Below are positions 24,057 to 34,011 of a stretch of 34,559 nt of DNA, piece by piece. The stretch covers positions 1 through 34,559 of the forward strand of contig NZ_KB892300.1 of NCBI RefSeq assembly GCF_000373745.1. The letters are read 5' to 3'. Position numbers and translations under genes: made by a program. Each line of letters starts with the position of its first letter. Positions within the stretch are counted from its first letter, which is position 1. Below the pieces are notes generated by a model, which saw only the letters and a program-made list of their open reading frames with translations, made no database searches and had not been told where the DNA came from. Origin of the DNA: Oligella ureolytica DSM 18253 (GTDB taxonomy: Bacteria > Pseudomonadota > Gammaproteobacteria > Burkholderiales > Burkholderiaceae_B).

Positions 24057-25241
24057 CTACGCTCGTAACTGAGCAATTAGCTCGTCAAGCCACAGTAGAC
24101 TTAGGGCCAGCTCTTCTTGGCTAATATTAAGTGCCGGCATAAAGCGCAATATATTATTACGCGGTGCGTTAAGTAATAAACCTTCAGGCGATCTATTTCG
24201 GGCCGCCTCTACGATGGCAGGTGCATCATCTTTGTCTAAGATCAAAGCGCGCAGCAAACCCTCACCGCGCTCTCCCTTAAAGCCCCACTTCTCTGATAGT
24301 TGGATGAGACCATCTGATAGCTGCTTCGCTCGCTCATTGACTGAGTCCATAAAGCCGTCGGCCGCCAAGGTATCAAACACAGCAATACCAACGGCCGTCA
24401 TCAACGGATTACCATTGTAAGTGCCCCCTTGATCACCATGCTCAAAGACAGAGACTGACTCTTTAGCCAATAAGGCGGCTAAAGGCACGCCACCGCCAAT
24501 ACCTTTGGCCAAGGTCATAATATCCGGCTCAATGCCCGACAACTGATAAGCAAACATGCTCCCACAGCGCCCCATCCCCGTTTGCACCTCATCAACGATA
24601 AGTAAAATGCCCTTTTCAGTGGTCAACTCACGCAACTGCTGCATAAACTCTTTTGTTGCAGCAATCACCCCGCCTTCGCCCTGCACCGGCTCTAACATAA
24701 CCGCTACTGTCTGATCATCAATTAACGCTTTGACTGAATCAATGTTGTTGTACTCCGCCTTGGGAAAACCATCCACCTGTGGTGCAAACATTTGATCCCA
24801 TCCGGCTTTACCTGACAGAGACATAGTAGCTAATGTGCGTCCGTGGAAAGCATGACCAAAGCTAATTATCTTATATGCGCCATTACGGTTTTTTTGACCC
24901 CACTTACGGGCTAATTTAATCGCCCCCTCATTGGCCTCTGCCCCGCTATTGGCAAAGAACACACGCTCAAAGCACGATGCATCACAAAGACGCTTGGCTA
25001 AATCAATCATCGGTTGATTATAAAAAGCCGGCGACGGATTAATTAGTAACTGACTCTGTTTAGCTAAGGCATCAATAATAGGCTGTGGGTTGTGACCAAG
25101 ACAGTTAACCGCCCAGCCCTGCAACATGTCTAAATAGCGTTTACCCTGCTGATCTTCTACCCAAGAGCCCTCACCCTTTACGAAAATCAACTCTGGACGA
25201 GAGGTAATGTCCATTAAATAGTTAGTGTCCGATAAACTCAT
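24057..25241 (-). CDS. argD: Acetylornithine aminotransferase-type PLP enzyme (ArgD-like)
   Basis: The 394-residue class-III aminotransferase has the PLP-phosphate loop [20 protein letters not shown] (about 96-115), the stacking segment [10 protein letters not shown] (128-135), Asp217 in IVDEVQTG and the Schiff-base Lys246 in TLAKGIGGG. The length and the C-terminal [17 protein letters not shown] favour acetylornithine or succinyldiaminopimelate transaminase (arginine and lysine synthesis). Ornithine or GABA aminotransferase is less likely. No other arginine genes adjoin, so the symbol is by family only. It has no clear Shine-Dalgarno. Confidence 0.85.
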   Translation of the reverse strand: MSLSDTNYLMDITSRPELIFVKGEGSWVEDQQGKRYLDMLQGWAVNCLGHNPQPIIDALAKQSQLLINPSPAFYNQPMIDLAKRLCDASCFERVFFANSGAEANEGAIKLARKWGQKNRNGAYKIISFGHAFHGRTLATMSLSGKAGWDQMFAPQVDGFPKAEYNNIDSVKALIDDQTVAVMLEPVQGEGGVIAATKEFMQQLRELTTEKGILLIVDEVQTGMGRCGSMFAYQLSGIEPDIMTLAKGIGGGVPLAALLAKESVSVFEHGDQGGTYNGNPLMTAVGIAVFDTLAADGFMDSVNERAKQLSDGLIQLSEKWGFKGERGEGLLRALILDKDDAPAIVEAARNRSPEGLLLNAPRNNILRFMPALNISQEELALSLLWLDELIAQLRA

Positions 25242-25487
25242 AACTGACCTTTGAATCCTTGATCTAATCTTAGTTAAACAAATTGCATGTGATAGCTTAT
25301 TATGCCTTTATTGAAAAGGGCTTTTGTGGTTTTTAGACCTTTTATGTAATAGAAAAACCCCAAGTACTTGCCATTTACCTTACTCAAAGTGAGACTTTTA
25401 ACTATATCAAGTACCTTTCAGGTTAGAATTATCGGTTGCACCAACGTATCGTGCTTAATTTTGATTGATTAAACAGGGATAGCTCTC

Positions 25488-25952
25488 ATGTATGACGTTT
25501 TAGTTTATGTATACGAAAACTACTTCACACCTGCCAATTGTCCTAAGCCGGAAGACTTGGCAGTGCGCTTAATCGCTGCGGGTTTTGAGCACGATGATAT
25601 CCATGATGCAATGAGTTGGTTACATCGCTTATCAGTAAATACAGAAAGACAAAAAGTAGAACAACTTACTATTACTACAGATGCCACTCGCGTCTATAAT
25701 TCCTACGAGCAATATAAGCTGGGTATTAACGGCATCAGCTTCCTATACTATATGGAGACAAGCGGCGCACTCAGCCCGACAATGCGTGAGGCGATTATTA
25801 ACTGTGCCTTAGAAGCTCCTCAGGACACGCTCATTTTATCTGAGTTTAAGATCTTAGCGCTAATGGTTATGTGGAGCCAAGGGCAAGAGATCAATGATCT
25901 CCTGCTTGATGAGTTGATGCAGCATAGCGGTACTGATGAGGTAGTTCACTAA
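25488..25952 (+). CDS. smg: Smg/DUF494 family protein
   Basis: The 154-residue protein has the Smg signature start MYDVLVYVYENYF and a middle GISFLYYMETSGALSPTMREAIINCAL. Its ending, LKILALMVMW-type with FKILALMVMWSQG, also matches the family. The function is unknown. In many beta- and gammaproteobacteria smg lies between dprA and a topoisomerase gene. Here dprA is missing upstream (an aminotransferase gene lies there, divergent), and topB is separated from smg by a 2.7-kb gene on the other strand. CAGGGATAGC is a weak ribosome binding site. The transcript ends in a strong hairpin. Confidence 0.92.
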   Translation: MYDVLVYVYENYFTPANCPKPEDLAVRLIAAGFEHDDIHDAMSWLHRLSVNTERQKVEQLTITTDATRVYNSYEQYKLGINGISFLYYMETSGALSPTMREAIINCALEAPQDTLILSEFKILALMVMWSQGQEINDLLLDELMQHSGTDEVVH

Positions 25953-25985
25953 ATTCCCGACGTCACTCACACTGCCGGCAAATAA

Positions 25986-26010
25986 ACCGCTACTACTCCT
26001 TAGTAGCGGT
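25986..26010. terminator. Terminator overlapping the end of the DUF2157 gene
   Basis: ACCGCTACTA (25986-25995) and TAGTAGCGGT (26001-26010) form a perfect 10-bp stem with a 5-nt loop. T-rich sequence follows on both sides. It ends smg and includes the last codons and stop of the convergent membrane protein gene, so both may use it. Confidence 0.75.
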
Positions 26011-28677
26011 CTCAATTTTATTCCTATCTATATCTAGCAACGCCCTAAGCATTACCCGTCCCTCACCAACTGCTAGCTCAACAAATCGTGCCTGTTCATA
26101 AGCACTGGCCGCTCCCTCGTTAAAAAAGAAGTCGGTGCTAAAACTTGGGCTAACAACATATCTGGTACTTTCCGACTTTAAAACAAAAGGTAAATACACC
26201 GTGCCTTCTCGAGTGCGGAAATCAGTTACTTCATGAGGCTCATAAAACGCCACAGGCTGTTCCGCCACCCCGTCAATCATTTTTACCTCTGCTAAGAAAC
26301 GTACACCATCGCTAAGTGACAGGCTTTTTTCTAAACGATCGGACATGTTGGCTGATGTATTTTCATGAATAATTGATCGCTCCAATTCACGTTGAATCGT
26401 ACCGGTCAACTCATAATTAATCACCATATAATCACCCTGCATCAAAGAGCGCGGGTCGACCGGCTGCAATCGAAGTAACACAGACTGACCACTACGTAGA
26501 ATGCGCTCATAACCGGACGTCTGCCACTGTGAAACAGTCAGAGGCAGCAGCACCGACAGTGCTAAAAGTCCATAAAAACCCAAGCGACTGACTGGAGCAA
26601 TACGCAGTTTAAAAGCATCAGTCTCGGCCACTTCTGACCTTGTTGACAACTGAGCTTCCGCTGCCTGTACTAACTTCTCATCATCCACTAACAGTCTTTT
26701 TGCAAAAACCAAATAAAGTACTAAAAATAGACCACCTGAAAAAAGCAATAAATAAGCCTTTTGCTCGAGTGATACATGCAAACTAAAATAAAACATGCTC
26801 AGACTAAAGAGTCCAAGAACGACTGCTGAATAATACAATGAGCGGCTCTTATGCTGATACGCTAACACCATCAGACTGAATGTGATGATTATTTCAATAC
26901 GCCCAAACCACAACCAAGCAGATAAAAGACCAATCAAGAAAGCGACAACCCTAGCCAATCTACCCTGATGTTTAGTGATTTGGCATAACACCCATAAAGG
27001 CACTAAAGAAAGAATGACCGTTAACACCAAATAAAAAATTCTGCTAGCTACCAGCATGCCCGACAAGTCCGATAACTCAGACAATTGCTTAAACGGCGTG
27101 AGAAACGCTAATAAAACACCTTTAAATGACGACTCAGTGTAGATAGCACCATACACTCGGTAATGGTGAGTCGCCACCACATAAAATGCCCATAGAATAA
27201 ATGCTGAAAACAAGGGATGACTAAGCGGCTTAGCGTCTTTAAAGGACCACAGCAATAAGGCAATAAATATGAGCGGCAGCAATACCGCCTTACTCGTCAA
27301 CCAAGGTACATAAGAAAATGCCGGGAGTAAACTCAAGAAGACAAAAAAGCCTAAGCTGACAACAAATCGAACCCATGACTCAGTACGCACACGATAAATC
27401 AGTGCACTGACTATTAAACCGACAAATACTGCGATATAGGCAAGCCAAGGCGTTGACTCTGCCTGTCCGCCAAACGATTCAAAATAATAATTAGAGAAAT
27501 ACCTTTCTATACAAATAAAAACGGCAAAGACATAACACACCACAGAACCATAGGCGAAGACCCCGCCTTTACGAAGATAAAAGCTAGCTAACGCCAAGAG
27601 TAATAAAGCAATGGATAGCTCACTCGTAAAATGCATTAGCTGATTTTCGTAATTCTGATGAACCGTCATATAAAAGGCGAGGTAGAAAAATGCCGCGACT
27701 ATCAGACTGCTCACTATCAAAAACACGGCAATTGGCGTAGGCTGATGTCGCAACCTTGTGATTCCTTGTTTATTAGCCTCTAAAGTCTTAGTTAATTTAC
27801 TAAGAGAGCGCCATAAAAACAGAATAACAAAAGCGGCGGCGCCCCAAACCAAGCCAATCATAAACAAGATGAAAGCGAAGCGGCTACTATGTTGATACGC
27901 ACCCACAGTCATTTCTATCAAACAAGCACTTAACGCGGCTGCTATCACGGCAACAATGGACACCTTAATTCGTAACGCGCCGCCATTTAATGCGACATAC
28001 ATCACCAGTAGTGCAGCAACAATTAATAAATGCAAGGAAATAGCGTCGCTAAAATCACCTATTCTCGCAGTTGCAAATATGGTGATGGCGCAGATGAGTA
28101 CTGTCGTACTAAGCGCTGCCCACAAAGCATCATACTTAGCCCACTTATGCTCCAAACCCACAAAAAGTAACGCATTGAAAGCAGCCAAGACATAGACCGC
28201 TGTCGGACGAGAAATTAACAGCTGACTATCCTGCAAGAATAGAAGAGCGGCTGTATTAGCCACCACAACCGCTAACACCGCAACAAACACATTGGGCGAA
28301 AAGACAAACCAAGGTAATATTAAGACAAGCCACACCGCAAAGAGCAACCAAGTATCCGCTCCGGTCTGATATACCTGCCCAACCAAGGCAATTAATGCAC
28401 CCGATACGACGGCTCCCAAAAAAGCTAAGCCCTGATACCACCAATCATGACTCGCGCGCGCTGAGCCCACCCTCTGTTCGGCACGTAATCGTAATGTAAA
28501 CAGACTAATACCTATCAGTAACAAAACACCTTGTACCAATAAAACTTTATAATTAGGTGAGATACTCTGCCAATTAACAGCTACCCAAGTTACTACACCG
28601 CTGGAAAGCAGTGCTAGGAATAACACCGCGCTTAATAATGCTAAAAACTGCTTAACTGCCATACTTTGAAAGCCCAT
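25993..28677 (-). CDS. Large membrane protein, DUF2157/DUF4401 with C-terminal GDYXXLXY domain
   Basis: The 894-residue protein has about 20 or more hydrophobic helices (residues 10-690) and ends in a soluble domain (about 725-890). The N-terminal part (SSGVVTWVAVNWQSISPNYK and ALVGQVYQTGADTWLLFAVW) matches DUF2157. The later membrane part resembles DUF4401. The end carries LRLQPVDPRSLMQGDYMVINYEL, a GDYXXLXY motif with Ile at the Leu position. In many bacteria the membrane part and the GDYXXLXY part are separate neighbouring genes, so this looks like a fusion. No function is known for any part. GGAGCG precedes the ATG. The gene lies between smg and topB, facing against both, and may be an insertion into that conserved neighbourhood. 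Confidence 0.8.
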   Translation of the reverse strand: MGFQSMAVKQFLALLSAVLFLALLSSGVVTWVAVNWQSISPNYKVLLVQGVLLLIGISLFTLRLRAEQRVGSARASHDWWYQGLAFLGAVVSGALIALVGQVYQTGADTWLLFAVWLVLILPWFVFSPNVFVAVLAVVVANTAALLFLQDSQLLISRPTAVYVLAAFNALLFVGLEHKWAKYDALWAALSTTVLICAITIFATARIGDFSDAISLHLLIVAALLVMYVALNGGALRIKVSIVAVIAAALSACLIEMTVGAYQHSSRFAFILFMIGLVWGAAAFVILFLWRSLSKLTKTLEANKQGITRLRHQPTPIAVFLIVSSLIVAAFFYLAFYMTVHQNYENQLMHFTSELSIALLLLALASFYLRKGGVFAYGSVVCYVFAVFICIERYFSNYYFESFGGQAESTPWLAYIAVFVGLIVSALIYRVRTESWVRFVVSLGFFVFLSLLPAFSYVPWLTSKAVLLPLIFIALLLWSFKDAKPLSHPLFSAFILWAFYVVATHHYRVYGAIYTESSFKGVLLAFLTPFKQLSELSDLSGMLVASRIFYLVLTVILSLVPLWVLCQITKHQGRLARVVAFLIGLLSAWLWFGRIEIIITFSLMVLAYQHKSRSLYYSAVVLGLFSLSMFYFSLHVSLEQKAYLLLFSGGLFLVLYLVFAKRLLVDDEKLVQAAEAQLSTRSEVAETDAFKLRIAPVSRLGFYGLLALSVLLPLTVSQWQTSGYERILRSGQSVLLRLQPVDPRSLMQGDYMVINYELTGTIQRELERSIIHENTSANMSDRLEKSLSLSDGVRFLAEVKMIDGVAEQPVAFYEPHEVTDFRTREGTVYLPFVLKSESTRYVVSPSFSTDFFFNEGAASAYEQARFVELAVGEGRVMLRALLDIDRNKIETATKE

Positions 28678-29032
28678 CAGAGTGCGCTCCTTTTCTTTTA
28701 TTGAGTTTTATTATTGTAGGCACTTAGGCTGTCTATTGAAACTGGCGTATGGACAAATTAGTCCTAGCTACCAAGCTATTGGGAACCTCTAAGCAGATCA
28801 AACTGTGCCATTCTGTGCGTTATAAAAAATTGTTGATAAAAAACTGTTAATGCCCTCTTTAAAAGCACCTAATTAACGACTGTTATACTGAGTCAATATT
28901 GCCTTCAGACAAATTCTTTTCATTTGCTTAGCCGGCAAAGCACTTGCCAAAGCATGAATTACATGTAAAACTGCACTGAATTGCGAATTTACAATGCCAG
29001 TCTTTTACCTTTGGTCTTTTTAAACTAGTTCT
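28678..29032. other. Divergent intergenic region before topB
   Basis: These 355 bp separate the divergent DUF2157 gene and topB and should hold both promoters. A TATACT (28885-28890) could be a -10 but has no matching -35. GGCAA-N5-TTGCC (near 28933-28947) is a small dyad. No gene, RNA gene or clear repeat was recognised. Confidence 0.5.
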
Positions 29033-31666
29033 ATGTCAAAAACTCTTATTATTGCGGAAAAACCTTCTGTTGCATTAGATATTTCCCGCGCTCTGGGCGG
29101 ATTTTCACGCCATGGCGACTATTTTGAAAGTGATGACTACGTCCTCTCTTCAAGCGTCGGTCATTTGTTGACCTTAATTAATCCCGACGATGTCGTCCGT
29201 GGCAAGTGGTCCTTCAATAACTTACCGGCGATCCCGGAAAAGAGCTTTGAACTTAAGCCAATTGATAAAAGAAGCGAAGCCCGTCTTAATATGCTGCTTA
29301 AATTAATCAAGCGCAAAGATGTTGAGCAAATTATTAACGCATGTGATGCGGGACGTGAGGGTGAGCTTATCTTCCGCTACATTATGCAATACGCTAAAAG
29401 CAAAAAGCCTATCAAGCGCCTATGGCTGCAATCGATGACTAAGCAAGCCATCATTGACGCCTTTGACAATATCCGAGACGATGAAAGTATGAAAGGGCTA
29501 GAAGCAGCTGCTCGCTCCAGAGCTGAGGCTGACTGGCTTATCGGCATTAATGGCACCCGTGCGATGACCGCCTTTAACAGTAAAGATGGCGGTTTTTTCA
29601 AAACCCCGATTGGTCGTGTACAAACGCCAACCCTCGGGATTGTCTGCGAGCGTGAAGAAGCTATTCGCCAGTTTATTAGTCGCGACTATTGGGAAGTTCA
29701 CGCCGACTTTATTGCCTCTGAAGGTGCATACAGCGGTCGTTGGTTTGACCCTGAGTTTAAAAAAGACCCCGCCGACGCTGAAAAAAGAGACTCGCGCTTA
29801 TGGTCAGAGCTGGCAGCACAAACTGTCGTTAATGCCTGTAAGGGTAAGCAAGGTATTGTGACTGAGGAGTCCAAGCCCTCAAAGCAAATCTCTCCGGCTT
29901 TATTTGACTTAACCTCTTTACAACGAGAGGCTAACTCCAAGTTCGGTTATACCGCTAAGACCACCTTATCTTTGGCACAAGCACTCTACGAGCGTCATAA
30001 GGTGCTGACCTATCCTCGTACTGACTCACGCTTCCTACCCGAAGACTATGTGCAAAACGCAAAGGACACATTAGCACTAATTAGTGAAAGTAGCTCCAAC
30101 GCTAACCGCGGCCATCAAGTTCACGCAGCAAAAATCATCAAAGAGCAATGGGTCAAAACCAATAAGCGTATTTTTAATAATGCCAAGGTCAGCGATCACT
30201 TCGCCATTATCCCTACCTTACAAATGCCTAAGGAATTAAGCGAAGCCGAATCTAAGATTTATGATTTAGTTGTTAAGCGCTTCATGGCCGTCTTTTTCCC
30301 TGCGGCTGAGTATCGTGTCACCACTCGTATTACCAAGGTCAAGGCACATCACTTTAAAACAGAGGGTAAGGTGCTAGTCCATCCGGGTTGGTTAGAAATC
30401 TATGGTCGCGAAGCACAAGGCCAAGAAGCCAATCTAGTCCCTGTGACTGAGGGTGAAAAAGTCAACACCGAAGAGGTACGCCTTGATGCGCTAGCGACCA
30501 AGCCGCCTGCTCGCTACACTGAGGCCACTTTATTAAGTGCGATGGAAGGTGCCGGTCGCTTAGTTGATGATGGAGAATTACGTGAAGCCATGTCAGAACG
30601 CGGCCTAGGTACGCCAGCGACACGCGCAACCATTATCGAGGGACTATTAAACGAAACCTATCTGCGCCGTGAAGGCCGTGAACTCGTACCGACCGCCAAA
30701 GCTCGTCAGTTAATGACGTTATTATCAGGCCTCAATGTACGTGAATTAACTTCCCCTGAACTAACCGGTGAATGGGAGTATAAACTTAAACAAATTGAAG
30801 CGAATCAGCTCGATCCCCAATCATTCATGCGGGATATTGCCCTCAGCACGCAAACCATAGTCAGTCGTGCCAAAGAATACGAGCATGACACCATTCCCGG
30901 CGACTATGTCACCTTAAAAACTCCTTGTCCTGTCTGTGGCAAGGTGGTCAAAGAAAATTATCGTCGCTATGCGTGTACCAGTTGTGATTTCTCAATTACT
31001 AAGCACCCGGGCGGTCGTACCTTTGAGCAGGAAGAAGTTGAAACCCTACTGGCTGAACATGAATTAGGACCTCTAAACGGTTTTATCAGTAAAATGGGAA
31101 GACCATTCAGCGCCATCATTCGTTTAACCGGCGATGAAAAAAAGCTTGAATTTGATTTTGGCCAAGGTCGTGATGAGGAAGAAGAAAATCTGGATTTCTC
31201 TACACTCGTTGCTGTCGGAGATTGTCCAAAGTGCTCATCTAAGGTTTACGATACAGGCATGAGTTATGTCTGCCAGAATGCCACGGGTAAGGAAAAGAGC
31301 TGTGACTTCCGTTCCGGTAAAGTCATTTTGCAGCAAGAAATTTCCCATGAGCAAATGACTAAGTTGCTCACTGACAAAAAGACAGACTTATTAGAAAACT
31401 TCGTTTCTAATCGCAATAATCGTAAGTTTAAAGCGTTTTTAGTACTTAACGAACAGGGTAAAGTCGGCTTCGAGTTTGAGCAAAAGACACCAGCTAAAAA
31501 AACCACAGCCAAAAAGACAACCGCTAAGAAAACCACAGCAAAGAAGGCAACGGCTAAGAAAACTGCGACAAAGAAAACGCCTGCTAAAAAAGCAGCCACC
31601 AAAAAAACTGCTGCTAAAAAGGCGACAGCAAAAAAAACAGCCGCTAAAAAAGCAGCGACTAACTAA
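29033..31666 (+). CDS. topB: DNA topoisomerase III with Lys/Ala repeat tail
   Basis: The 877-residue type IA topoisomerase decatenates and relaxes DNA. The N-terminal Toprim domain has LIIAEKPSVALDISRALG with its Glu, and NACDAGREGELIFR with the DxD-type acidic residues. The active-site Tyr327 is in VLTYPRTDSRFLP, and the hinge motif GLGTPATRATIIEGL follows. Two zinc-finger-like modules lie near 626-650 (CPVCGKVV, CTSCDF) and 737-763 (CPKCSSKV, C, C). The last 60 residues or so are about eleven KKTTA-type pentads, histone H1-like, probably adding non-specific DNA binding; E. coli TopB lacks them. No Shine-Dalgarno precedes the ATG. hemN follows after 10 nt. Confidence 0.95.
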   Translation: MSKTLIIAEKPSVALDISRALGGFSRHGDYFESDDYVLSSSVGHLLTLINPDDVVRGKWSFNNLPAIPEKSFELKPIDKRSEARLNMLLKLIKRKDVEQIINACDAGREGELIFRYIMQYAKSKKPIKRLWLQSMTKQAIIDAFDNIRDDESMKGLEAAARSRAEADWLIGINGTRAMTAFNSKDGGFFKTPIGRVQTPTLGIVCEREEAIRQFISRDYWEVHADFIASEGAYSGRWFDPEFKKDPADAEKRDSRLWSELAAQTVVNACKGKQGIVTEESKPSKQISPALFDLTSLQREANSKFGYTAKTTLSLAQALYERHKVLTYPRTDSRFLPEDYVQNAKDTLALISESSSNANRGHQVHAAKIIKEQWVKTNKRIFNNAKVSDHFAIIPTLQMPKELSEAESKIYDLVVKRFMAVFFPAAEYRVTTRITKVKAHHFKTEGKVLVHPGWLEIYGREAQGQEANLVPVTEGEKVNTEEVRLDALATKPPARYTEATLLSAMEGAGRLVDDGELREAMSERGLGTPATRATIIEGLLNETYLRREGRELVPTAKARQLMTLLSGLNVRELTSPELTGEWEYKLKQIEANQLDPQSFMRDIALSTQTIVSRAKEYEHDTIPGDYVTLKTPCPVCGKVVKENYRRYACTSCDFSITKHPGGRTFEQEEVETLLAEHELGPLNGFISKMGRPFSAIIRLTGDEKKLEFDFGQGRDEEEENLDFSTLVAVGDCPKCSSKVYDTGMSYVCQNATGKEKSCDFRSGKVILQQEISHEQMTKLLTDKKTDLLENFVSNRNNRKFKAFLVLNEQGKVGFEFEQKTPAKKTTAKKTTAKKTTAKKATAKKTATKKTPAKKAATKKTAAKKATAKKTAAKKAATN
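31490..31663 (+). repeat. 15-bp periodic repeat coding for KKTTA pentads
   Basis: The 3' end of topB is a degenerate tandem repeat of 15-bp units of the type AAG-AAA-ACC-ACA-GCT, about eleven copies, rich in A on the plus strand. It is a candidate for slippage, and the copy number may vary between strains. It also creates meaningless open frames on both strands. Confidence 0.85.
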
Positions 31667-31676
31667 AACTATTGAC

Positions 31677-33038
31677 ATGAAAGAACTAATTCATAAATAC
31701 AACATCCCGGGCCCCCGCTATACAAGCTACCCCACCGTCCCTTACTGGGACGATGCCAGCTTCACGCCTGAAGCTTATTTAGAAACCTTAAAGCGAAGCT
31801 TTAAAGAATCTAACACCAAGCAAGGTATTAGTATTTATATCCACCTACCTTTCTGTGAACAGCTTTGTACTTTCTGTGCCTGTCATAAGCGCATCACTAA
31901 AAAGCACTCTGTTGAGGCTCCCTATATTGATGCGCTGATCAAAGAGTGGAATCTTTACCTGGAGGTTTTAGAGGAAAAGCCTGTCATCAGTGAAATTCAC
32001 TTAGGTGGCGGGACACCGACTTTCTTTGCCATAGAGCAATTAGAACGTCTCTTAACCCACCTCTTTGATAGCTCCATCATTGCTGAAAATCACACCTTCA
32101 GCTTTGAGGGACACCCAAACAACACGAAGCTAGAGCACCTGCAAGGGCTCTATGATCTCGGTTTCCGTCGTTGTAGCTTCGGCGTACAAGACTATGATGA
32201 GCGTGTCCAAATCGCCATTAATCGCGTGCAACCCTATCAAAATGTTTTAAACGTCACTGAAGCTGCTCGCAAGATCGGCTACACCAGTGTCAGCCACGAT
32301 TTAGTTTTCGGTCTCCCCTTCCAAACTTGGAAAGGCATGGATCGCACCATACGTCGAACTTTAGAACTTAAGCCTGACCGTCTGGCCTTTTACTCCTACG
32401 CGCACGTACCTTGGATCAAAGGCGTTGGCCAACGCGGTTTTGACGAGAATGACCTGCCTTCAGGTGAAGAAAAACGCGAGCTCTATGAAAATGGTAAGGC
32501 ACTCTTAGAAGAACTTGGCTACATTGAAGTAGGCATGGATCACTTCTCTCTACCGACTGATAGCCTCTATCAAGCGATGGTTGATAAAACCATTCACCGT
32601 AACTTCATGGGCTATACCTCCTCTTCTACCCAAGTCATGATTGGCTTAGGCATGTCATCAATTAGCGATACATGGTATGGCTTTGCTCAAAATGAAAAGG
32701 TTTTAGAGGATTACTATGCTCGCCTTGAGAAAAATGAAATTCCTCTTGCTCGCGGCCATATTCTCAATCAAGAAGACCTTGTAATTCGACGTCACATCCT
32801 CAACTTGATGTGTTTATTAGAAACTTCTTGGGTTCAGCCTGAAGAGCAATTTCCTGAGTTAGCCAATACACTTGAGCGCCTCAAAGAAATGGAAAGCGAC
32901 GGCCTCTTAGAGTTTATAGATAATGGTCTGAAAATCACCGAAAAAGGACGAATTTTTGCCCGTAATATCTGTATGACCTTTGACCTCAGAATGCTGAGAG
33001 ATAAGCCTGAAACTCGTATTTTCTCAATGACTGTTTAA
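31677..33038 (+). CDS. hemN: Oxygen-independent coproporphyrinogen III oxidase (dehydrogenase), HemN
   Basis: The start is the ATG at 31677 (453 residues). An open frame extends upstream into the topB tail, but that part is only the repeat read in another frame. This radical-SAM enzyme converts coproporphyrinogen III to protoporphyrinogen IX in haem synthesis without oxygen. The cluster motif is C60-x3-C64-x2-C67 (HLPFCEQLCTFCACH), with Cys69 as in E. coli HemN, and EIHLGGGTPTF is the GGGTP SAM-binding motif. The N-terminal KYNIPGPRYTSYPTVP marks true HemN as opposed to HemW. The gene is 10 nt after topB and 15 nt before the methyltransferase gene; co-transcription is likely. An anaerobic role fits the RegBA system elsewhere in the window. 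Confidence 0.95.
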   Translation: MKELIHKYNIPGPRYTSYPTVPYWDDASFTPEAYLETLKRSFKESNTKQGISIYIHLPFCEQLCTFCACHKRITKKHSVEAPYIDALIKEWNLYLEVLEEKPVISEIHLGGGTPTFFAIEQLERLLTHLFDSSIIAENHTFSFEGHPNNTKLEHLQGLYDLGFRRCSFGVQDYDERVQIAINRVQPYQNVLNVTEAARKIGYTSVSHDLVFGLPFQTWKGMDRTIRRTLELKPDRLAFYSYAHVPWIKGVGQRGFDENDLPSGEEKRELYENGKALLEELGYIEVGMDHFSLPTDSLYQAMVDKTIHRNFMGYTSSSTQVMIGLGMSSISDTWYGFAQNEKVLEDYYARLEKNEIPLARGHILNQEDLVIRRHILNLMCLLETSWVQPEEQFPELANTLERLKEMESDGLLEFIDNGLKITEKGRIFARNICMTFDLRMLRDKPETRIFSMTV

Positions 33039-33053
33039 GTAAGTAGCTGCACC

Positions 33054-33878
33054 ATGAGTTTGATCCCGGAAATTAAACCTCAACAGTCTGTTGAGCTACT
33101 TAAAGCACTGCATATTTTAACGCGCGACGGCAAAATCAACCAAGATAGCCGTCGCAAATTAAAGCAGGTCTATCACCTCTACAACTTCATTGAACCGCTA
33201 ATGCTCAAAGTATTAGAGGAGCAAAAGCAATTGACGCTTGTGGATCATGGTGCGGGCAAATCGTATCTGGGCTTTATCCTGTATGATCTGCTGTTAAAGG
33301 AATATTCTCAAGCCCATGTCTACGGTATTGAATTTCGAGAGCAGCTAGTTAAAAGCTCCGAAGAATTAGCAGCGAAACTCGGCTTTACTGATGGTATGAG
33401 CTTTAAAGCGATGAGCGTTGAAGAGGCAATGCGCTCTACCGATATTCCCGTCAAAGTTGATATCACCACGGCTTTACACGCCTGTGATACAGCGACTGAC
33501 GATGCGATACGCTTTGCACTTGAGCGCTAGTCTAAATACATTGTCCTAGTGCCTTGCTGCCAAGCGGAAGTAGCTGCGCACTTACGTCAAAACAAAAATG
33601 CTGCCATTAGAGAAAAAAGTCTTTCTGAAATTTGGCGCCATCCAATTCACACCCGTGAATTCGGTAGCCACATCACCAATGTCTTGCGCTGTCTGCAATT
33701 GGAAGCTCGTGGCTATCAAGTCACCGTCACTGAATTAGTGGGCTGGGAGCACTCGATGAAAAATGAGCTCATCATTGCACGCAAAGTGGCGAAGTTCAAA
33801 AAAAGCGCTCGCGAACGCCAATTGGAAATTATGCAAGAACTCGGTTTAGAGGGGATGACGGCTCGTTTTGCTTATTAA
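33054..33878 (+). pseudogene. SAM-dependent methyltransferase gene split by an in-frame TAG
   Basis: Two open segments (33054-33527 and 33531-33878) are in the same frame, separated only by TAG at 33528-33530. The first (158 residues) has the SAM motif LVDHGAGKSYLGFILYDLL near residue 61 and TTALHACDTATDDA near 140. The second has IVLVPCCQAEVAAHL and a C-terminal part ending TARFAY. Together (about 273 residues) they match a Methyltransf_32-like class-I methyltransferase, in which HACDTATD and VPCCQ belong to one protein. The TAG is in a poorly conserved linker and could come from CAG. It may be a nonsense mutation, a sequence error or read-through. A GTG at 33549 could restart the second half. 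Confidence 0.8.
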
Positions 33879-34011
33879 TGTTGGTGATGTACGTTCTCAC
33901 TATTCGCTTGACGCATAAGCCATAAAAAATTTCATCGCACTAGCATAAAAATAACCTTGCTCTGTTAAAATGACTTTTTACTTTAATAGTTAATTAAAAG
34001 GACGCACTCAT

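Noticed and set aside
31490-31663. Possible CRISPR-like or intergenic tandem array
   Set aside because: The 15-bp period is in frame and codes for pentads of TopB. There are no unique spacers.
31476-31676. Lys/Arg/Gln-rich N-terminal extension of hemN
   Set aside because: It is the topB repeat tail read in another frame. HemN homology starts exactly at the ATG at 31677.
31264-31678. Open frames on the minus strand within the topB tail
   Set aside because: They are hydrophobic products of the antisense of the KKTTA repeat, with no homology and no ribosome binding site.
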